64,000 nucleotides of DNA from Iris pallida (Eukaryota > Streptophyta > Magnoliopsida > Asparagales > Iridaceae). Position 1 is the stretch's first letter. Each line of letters opens with the position of its first letter. The translations under genes and the position numbers were made by a program. The notes under the pieces were generated by a model, which did no database searches, was not told the origin of the DNA, and saw nothing but the letters and a program-made list of their open reading frames with translations. Below, piece after piece: positions 57,950 through 64,000 of the stretch. The stretch lies in NCBI GenBank assembly GCA_029216955.1, contig JANAVB010009599.1:1456447-1520446 (forward strand), read 5' to 3'.

Positions 57950-58262
57950 GGGGTCGGAGGTGAGATAGAGGAGGATGTGCTTGGGATCCATCGGGGCGAC
58001 CTTGTAAGCAGAGAATAGGCCCCATCCAGCAATAGTTTCTTAAACTTTGGCAATCTTTGGGCATCCGGAGGAGAATTTTAGAATCAACGTTTTTGCAAAA
58101 GTGGCTGCTAGGGATGAAATCTCTTAGGCGGAGAAGGGTACTCGAATGGGTTGGCCTTCCGGGGGCTCTGGATTTCGATGTCCGGGAGCTCCAAGGTCTC
58201 GATCGGAGGGATATGAGCCCCGCGGTCAGGATAAAACGCTTTTGCGTATGACGGAGCCTTAT
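57950..58262 (-). pseudogene. LINE ORF1, N-terminal part
   Basis: The minus frames read SYAKAFYPDRGAHIPPIETL near 58230, then PRWIPSTSSSISPPTPT next to the copia insertion. Interrupted by stops; no ATG is visible before the (TA)n tract. Confidence 0.65.
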
Positions 58263-58287
58263 GGTGTATATATATATATATATATAT
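58263..58287. repeat. (TA)n tract at LINE / element 3 junction
   Basis: A short (TA)n run separates LINE ORF1 from the element 3 LTR end, so element 3 probably inserted into or beside it. Confidence 0.9.
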
Positions 58288-59104
58288 TGTTTGCAAAAAC
58301 AAAAGTTGTTTGATTACAAACAGAGAAGAGTGTGTACAAGAGTACAAGTTAATTTCTGGGAAAGTACAACTATAGGAATTTCATCAGAAGACGATCACTT
58401 TATCCCTTGGACGATGCGATATCGAAGAAGAAAGCCTTTGGAGATTACTACAGCAAGTTCTCAGGAGATTATAATCATTACAGATGTTTTAAAGTGATTT
58501 GGAACTCTATTTATAGAGTCTAGAGATAACCGTTAAGTAGTTATCCTGATTGGCGCATATTGCATTTTGCGTGCCATTCATCCAATCGTGCGAATGGTTG
58601 ATTTAACTGCTTGGACGCATGGTATTCTGTGATGGAGATATACTTGGTCATGGGAAGTGTCACATATATGTTCTTCGAGATTTGTGGCATACGCGCCACG
58701 TCATCTAATTGCTTCTGGATGATTTGACCGGATAGCGCCACTGTCGAATGGCACCGAGCGCTATTTGCTGTTTTAATGCACCCTACATAATTTATTGATT
58801 ACCTTGTACCAACTATAAATGGCGCGAGGCAGTTGTCAGTCATTATGACAAATCTGACACGATCTCCTCGAGTGCCGCACGTTTGGAACTTGAAATAAAT
58901 TTTTCTCGACTTACGTGCTATCAGTCATGATGAAAACTGTTTCAGCTTCTCGACGAAGCTTGCCACGTGTTAGCCAGCGCCATTTGAAGTCCAGCGCTAA
59001 TTGATGTCATGCGCCATCTTCTGTCTGGTGCCATTTGAATATTTGAGTGCTGGCGCTAATTATGAGTGGCACATGATCATGTTTATACTTTTTGAGCTTC
59101 TACA
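58288..59104 (-). repeat. 3' LTR of element 3
   Basis: 817 bp. The sense (minus) TATA CTATAAATAG is at 58507-58516. The U3 side (58550-59090) carries about 12 copies of a GCGCCAT or AGCGCTAATT type motif in both orientations. Confidence 0.82.
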
Positions 59105-59121
59105 AGACCCCCTTCAAAGTT
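59105..59121 (-). other. Polypurine tract (element 3)
   Basis: AACTTTGAAGGGGGTCT on the minus strand, next to the LTR start. Confidence 0.85.
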
Positions 59122-59254
59122 TTCAAATTTGAAAACTTCAAAATTTGGAATACTTTGAATAAGAATCCTTTTTGTGTAATTGGTTCATGCCAGAGTTGTA
59201 ACCGACTCTGATTTTTAGGCGTGATTGGCATGACTGTTAAGGATAGTTTTAGGC

Positions 59255-59264
59255 TATAAATAGC
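59255..59264 (+). promoter_or_regulatory. TATA box of antisense gene (element 3)
   Basis: CTATAAATAG, 97-106 bp before the ATG at 59361. It is identical in sequence and position to elements 1 and 2. Confidence 0.62.
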
Positions 59265-59360
59265 TGATAAAAGAGAGAGAAAACACTTTTTACTCAAAAC
59301 TCTCTTCTTCTCGATCTCTTTAAGTTCTCGAACCTTTTGATCATTGGCCCTGAAGAGAAA

Positions 59361-59476
59361 TGATGCCGAGAAAGAAAAGAAAGTGGCCGAAGCCACTTTG
59401 CGTGTGCCTCCACTAATGGTGCCACAGCACGTCATGCCGTCGGCGAGAGCTGAGGAGAAGAACCCTGCTCTTGAAG
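59361..59476 (+). pseudogene. Antisense gene exon 1 (element 3)
   Basis: ATG 59361 begins a basic stretch MPRKKRKW. A small shift follows, and the frame EKEKKVAEATLRVPP to KNPALEG ends at a phase-1 donor G|GTGAGG, as in elements 1 and 2. Confidence 0.55.
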
Positions 59477-59850
59477 GTGAGGAGAACCGATCGGAGAAGA
59501 CAAACTGAAGCCTTGTGCCATTCGCGCACGCGACCAAAGGCCAACATCGATCGCCTCTTTCAGAGTGTTGGTTTATGCTTTGCGCTATCTACAAGCTGCG
59601 CCACCTCTTTCAAAGTGTTGCATCAAAATAAAAATAATGACACCCTGCACCATTTGTCATATTTTGAACATGATGCGCCATCTGTTGTCATGCACTAACT
59701 GACTGATGCGCCATCTGTTTTGAGAACTATTAGATTGCATGCGCCAACTGTGGACTACTTTTTACATCCTGTGCCATCAATGATTGGCGCAGAGTATTTC
59801 TTTAAGAAATGATCTTTTTTTAGATTTTAACTCTGGATTTTCTTTTGCAG
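59477..59850 (+). other. Intron of antisense gene with GCGCCAT swarm (element 3)
   Basis: Donor GGTGAGG and acceptor TTTTCTTTTGCAG| (59850). It contains about nine copies of TGCGCCATCTG-like motifs (59517-59795), mostly in one orientation. The motif matches the swarm in the LTR of the same element. Confidence 0.6.
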
Positions 59851-61900
59851 TTGATTTGAGATAAGACCCTCATGCTGAGGAATTGGCTTCTGCCTTTCAC
59901 GTGTCAGAGTACTAGGAAGACGTTTCTTATGTCAAGTTCCCACAATATGATCTTCCTGAGACTAGAATAGCTGTGCTAAAGTCTCAAGATGACAGGACTT
60001 TATTATGCCGCATGAAAGATGAACCCTTTGTAAGTTTGGATCAGGTTCCTTATAATAAGCCAGCCATCTTATTTGGTGAGGCTATCAAGAAAGACAGCCA
60101 GCCTCAATCAAAGCAGAAAATACGAGTCTATTAGAGTGGAAACAGACTAATATATCTCACCGATATTACGAGACATCTGTCCCTATCCCGTTACGCTCAT
60201 GCCAGCTATCCTCGAAATATGGTATAGGATCTAACTCCTTTCCAACAGGCCAGAGTTGAAAGGATATGCCACAGATTAGGTCCCCCAAAATATGGACATG
60301 TTTTACAGCTCATCAGAGAGGAGTAATACTCACTTGAGGGGCCTAAAACCGAGCTGCGTGCCGTCTGAAGATTCATCCCTGATGATCCCAGATTGAATTC
60401 CTTTTTTCGCGAATCTTTTCGCTAAGGCTAAAGAAAAGTAGCCAGACAGGAATATACGGTTGACGGTTTTGATGAGTCCTGAGAAAAAATGCTGGAACCG
60501 TCTTTCAATCTGGGCTCTGAACAACTTTAGAGATGAGCTAATGGATTTAGATCTTTATGAATCTATTTGGACAACTTCCTGTGGTATTCGCACCAATCCC
60601 AATCTGTTTTTGGCTTTAGTAGAAATATACAACAATAAGACAGGCACTTTTGTGACTCCTCATGGAGAGAGATGTTTCGCCCTTCATGAGATGCAATTCA
60701 TCTCTCATCTGCCAATGGATGAAAACCCATATGAAGAGTATGTGCCAACAAATGAAGATTTGGAAGCTCTAGCTGAGAAAAACCTAAAAATGGTAGCAGT
60801 CTTCGACGAGCTTTTATGCCAATTCATGACCTGCACTCTTATGTATAAGAATCATGCGAAGGGGACGTGTTATTGGTCCAAATGATTATCGTACCTATTT
60901 TTGGGCCACATCCAGGAGGACAAGGTGCAGTACCACCTAGATTGTGATCTTCACTTTTTCGAATCGCTTGACCACAACACTATCTAGAAATTGATAGATA
61001 AGTCAAGGGATGTTGACAATGAGCTAAAGGAGGATTGACATAAATTTAGGGTTGATGCTCCCATCGAGACCTATGTAAGACAAGGTGGTTGGCAAATGTC
61101 TCGAGAAACGACTCTGGCAGGCTTCCTTTTATTGTGGCTATGACGATTCATGGTCCTCGGAGCCAGTACTGTTGACAGGATCCACCATGGTGTACTATTT
61201 GTCGCTGTGCATTTAGTGTTTGACCACAAGATGGATATTCTTTCTGTAATAACCTGCCGGTTGAATGCAGGTCTTCGTTCTTTCACAAATGCCATGATGA
61301 CGGATCCTAGTAATCGAAATGATTTTTCTCGTATAGAGATGTCGTATACTTATTTGTTCGGATGGTTATTACTACACAACCCCATTCTGATGGATCCTGC
61401 TCTAGGTGTCGTAGGAGGAGACTTTACCAGACGTTACACCACATCTCAGTGGAAAGTTAACTCCCTTACTGACCGTCAAAAGGCATTGAATATGGGTTTC
61501 GAGTGGAGATTCTACTACGTTTCTCCTCCTCCTCTTAAATGTACGAATATTCCACCCCTGCTGATGGATTTAGAGCCTATAGCTGCTCGCCCACCACCAG
61601 CTGCTTTTATGTTGTTGAAGATGATTAGACCCTCTCACTTGATATATAGATTCGAGGGTGAGTGTTGTCTGGAGCCATATCTGCCTAGTCGATTTGCTCG
61701 CCAGTTCGGCTATGATGAAATGCACGTCGGCAATGCAACTACATGCCTAAGAGCCTCTGATTATCTAATCTATGGTGCTAGAGGGTGGAGGTATTATAGT
61801 GCCCAAGGCACTAAGGCTACTTTCTCAATGCCTTCTACTACTCTTGAAATGGGCCCGCATATGTTATAAACATATGCACTTTTATACTTCAGCTAATACC
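59851..61900 (+). pseudogene. Antisense gene exon 2: plant mobile domain (element 3)
   Basis: From 59851 one frame (DPHAEELASAFHVSEY, YDLPETRIAVLKSQDD, YGHVLQLIREE) runs to about 60400 with in-frame stops. After shifts, 60460-60885 gives WALNNFRDELMDLDLY, NPNLFLALVEIYNNKTGTF and a FALHEMQFI stretch, the opening of a plant mobile domain (PF10536, aminotransferase-like). 61150-61869 gives the middle and the end, GECCLEPYLPSRFARQFGYD, a hallmark of that domain. The domain is complete but split by shifts and stops. Host relatives act in silencing and development; here the role is unknown. Confidence 0.78.
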
Positions 61901-63398
61901 TTCTTCGAGGGCTTTACCTTATCCAATAGTTTTGTTAGTGCCAAACGATCGTGGTTGGGGGTCAGAACCACCCTAGAATTTATAGAGGCTGAAGAGAATA
62001 CTCCTGCTGATAAGCCTCTTGAAGCTACCCTTGTCGGCCTCTCTGACGAGGAGAATGATTCGTTAGAAATCCCCCTCAGGAAGCGGAGAGAAAAATCACC
62101 TGCAAAAGGGACTAGCAAAACATGAAAAGTCAGGTAGTCATCTTCCCCAATTGTTCCAACCGAACCTCCTTTTCTTGCTATGGCTCGGGGTAATAAAACA
62201 AAAGAAACAGTTATTATTATTTAACAGCCTATAGCGAGGACCAGATCCCAGATGAGACAAGCTGAAGTAGGGATTTCTTATGGGGGGACGGGGACAACCC
62301 CTTCTCCAATCCTAAAAGAAAGTAGAATTCCTACTGAAAAGACTAGTCGAAGGCCTAATGTGCGGGATGAGCCTTCTAGATCCGAGGAATCTCCTCCAAT
62401 ACCACTCCTGCGCAAAACGAGGAGAAAACTGCTAGTAACCGAAGTTGTGCAGCAAGAAACTGCAGCTTTGCTTACTCCTTTAGTGCCAGAATCTTCATTA
62501 CCGTTACAAGACCCACTGTCCTCGAAAGGTAATGCTCTTGTCTTTCCAGATATTAATTCATCAGGCATTTGTGTTGATATGTGAGTTTTCTATTTGTAGG
62601 GGTTCCAACAACGAGTATTCCGACTCCAACTATTGTAGTGGATACTCCTTTAGTCCCTACTTCAGAATCAGTGTTCGTAAAGCTCAACATTCCAGTGACT
62701 GCACTTGTCGTAGCATGTATAATATTACCGTCACCTACCAAGGATGTTCCAGAGATTGCATCTACAGAAGAGATATTATCCTCAAATGTCCCAGCCTCCT
62801 CTATGACACAAATACATGTACCTTCTCAAGAAGATAAGGAGATGATAGAGGTACTAGACGACTGTGACTTCGATGATGCACTGGTTGAAAAAGATCTTGG
62901 AGATGCTATATCTAAGGATCAAACAGTGATCCAAGAAGATAAAAACCTGATGGCCAAAGATAGCCAAATTGCTGTTGAGGGAAAGAATACCCTATTGAAG
63001 AGGAGGGCTATCAAAGCCCAGAAGAAGATAATCAGAATCTCGATGAACTAGGAGGTGGTGAGAATTCTGATGTTGATATCGAGGACGATGAAGGCTTTAA
63101 TGACAAAAAAAGTAATAAAGACCTGGCTAAAGGTCTAGAACGTGCTGAGGGTGAGAAAAACCCTCAAATTGATGCTGAGGAAACCCAGATCCCTACTGAA
63201 CATGTTTTTGAGACAGAGGGGGCAGAGGTAATAGCCCCAGTTGACCGGGCCGAATCAGGGGTGGCAGCTGTCACTTCTTGTCGTAGGGCTCAGAAGCTGG
63301 AAGTAGCCATGCGGCCATCTCTGAGAACACCATGATGAGGTTCCTTAAATAGCGAGACACTATGCCTCGTGAGACTCCATTTGTGCTGCCAAATTCAG
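61901..63398 (+). pseudogene. Antisense gene, acidic and Pro/Ser-rich linker (element 3)
   Basis: Low-complexity frames follow the mobile domain: GLSDEENDSLEIPLRKRREK (about 62035), TSRRPNVRDEPSRSEES (~62340), VLDDCDFDDALVEKDLGDA (~62850) and SDVDIEDDEGFNDKKSNKD (~63070), ending PRETPFVLPNS at a GTAAAC donor. Several stops and shifts are present. No folded domain is recognised. Confidence 0.55.
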
Positions 63399-63478
63399 GT
63401 AAACTTCTGACTTTATTCACCATTGCTCATCTGATATTGTTTGACATAATATATAATAATTGTACTTTTCGATCACAG
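63399..63478 (+). other. Second intron of antisense gene (element 3)
   Basis: TTCAG|GTAAAC to TTTTCGATCACAG|. It is 80 nt, T-rich before the acceptor, and removal joins S and E codons in frame (LPNS-EGPIEII). Confidence 0.6.
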
Positions 63479-64000
63479 AGGGTCCCATAGAGATTATTAC
63501 TGCAGCCCCATTGGAGTCTACGACTTTCAGCTTCAGCTCTACCATGGTCCCTCTGGACATGGGGACTCAGATTGTAGAGGGGAGCTCTTCGAGGATGCCT
63601 GCATCGAAGTCTTCGGGTGCACAATCCGTGATTCCTCCAACTTCTGCAGAACGAAAACTCTTATTCAAATGGTCTCAGAAAAAGGCCACCCTTACGAGTC
63701 AGTAAGAAGAACTATCTCTTTCGTCATTGATGCCATCCGTAATATTGGTGATCTTGAAAGAGTCAACTTCTTGGAACAAATCTTGGATGCGCTCGAGGAG
63801 CCTATCAAATCCTACCAAGATCTGACAAGAGGCAACATTCAGAGACTCGTGTATGCAGAGTGCGAAGCAATGGCTCGTGATTCTGAAGCCCGACAAGCAA
63901 CCCAAACTCATCTTCAAGAGTTGGAAGCTGAGATGGCAAAGCTTCGCGAGGTTATCACAACATCCAAGAAATGTGAAGAAAAAGTGCTTAAACTATATCA
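63479..64000 (+). pseudogene. Antisense gene, coiled-coil end (element 3), runs off window
   Basis: EGPIEIITAAPLESTT leads, after a shift at about 63700, to FLEQILDALEEPIKSYQDLT, MARDSEARQATQTHLQELEA and MAKLREVITTSKKCEEK, a heptad-like coiled coil comparable with the ends of the antisense genes in elements 1 and 2. Confidence 0.62.

Larger units (their letters stand above)
42903..58262 (-). mobile_element. LINE (non-LTR) retrotransposon split by two insertions
   Basis: Minus-strand LINE pieces lie at 57950-58262 (ORF1 start), 47335-48354 (rest of ORF1), 45229-47262 (ORF2 endonuclease and RT start) and 42903-43819 (RT end). The gaps are a small LTR element (43825-45223) and a copia element (48360-57944), each with a matching target duplication. 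The net LINE sequence is about 4.4 kb. The 5' end stops at a (TA)n tract next to element 3 and may continue beyond it. The 3' end runs into a microsatellite, with no poly-A tail seen. Confidence 0.88.
58288..64000 (-). mobile_element. Element 3: Tat-lineage Ty3/gypsy element, 3' part, minus strand
   Basis: On the minus strand AACTTTGAAGGGGGTCT (59105-59121) precedes an LTR starting TGTAGAAGCTC (59104) and ending GCAAACA (58288). Everything to the right up to the window edge is an opposite-strand (that is, plus-strand) gene, as in elements 1 and 2. Integrase and the rest of pol lie beyond 64000. Confidence 0.85.

Noticed and set aside
59100..59537. Minus-strand 145-codon frame across antisense exon 1 of element 3
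   Set aside because: Reverse shadow covering exon 1, TATA zone and polypurine tract; not conserved in elements 1 or 2.

Overview
The window comes from a plant nuclear genome and is almost entirely a nest of transposable elements. I see no intact host gene, rRNA, tRNA or CRISPR array. The evidence is Ty3/gypsy, Ty1/copia, LINE and CACTA elements with plant hallmarks: an initiator-Met tRNA primer site, plant mobile domains, a chromodomain-tailed integrase and DUF4283-type LINE ORF1. The species cannot be told from the sequence; an angiosperm with a repeat-rich region fits best.

Layout. 1-~4975: 3' part of a Tat-lineage gypsy element (element 1, +). ~4976-6490: broken copia fragment on the minus strand. 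6766-7038: AT-rich tandem duplication. 7566-13695: non-autonomous CACTA element (CACTA-1) with likely captured exons. 13834-38339: 5'-truncated Tekay/Del-like chromovirus (pol end plus long 3' LTR). Its LTR is split by a second CACTA (CACTA-2, 17054-35327), which in turn holds a complete Tat-lineage element (element 2, 21093-32552, GTACA target duplication). ~38340-42660: mostly unassigned. 42903-58262: minus-strand LINE split by a small LTR element (43825-45223, duplication GAGCG) and by a 9.6 kb Sirevirus-like copia element (48360-57944, duplication TAGTC). 58288-64000: 3' part of a third Tat-lineage element on the minus strand (element 3).

The most interesting system is shared by the three Tat-lineage elements. 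Between integrase and 3' LTR each carries a gene on the opposite strand. Each has its own CTATAAATAG box 78-106 bp before a short first exon with a phase-1 splice donor. Elements 2 and 3 give matching acceptors that keep frame. In element 3 the product is a plant mobile domain (aminotransferase-like) followed by an acidic linker and a coiled coil; element 2 has a shortened version; element 1 keeps exon 1 and the coiled coil. Antisense extra ORFs are known in Tat-lineage elements (for example Grande), so the idea is not new.

What looks undescribed is a swarm of an element-specific short motif: ATGCGGCTC in element 2, TATGCGCCCA in element 1 and GCGCCAT in element 3. Each is repeated many times in the same places: the U3 part of the LTR and the intron of the antisense gene. 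Element 2 also has it in the gag leader.

All element genes here carry stops or frameshifts, so the window is best read as a fossil nest. Element 2 additionally lacks reverse transcriptase and RNase H through an in-frame protease-integrase fusion, and would need a helper.
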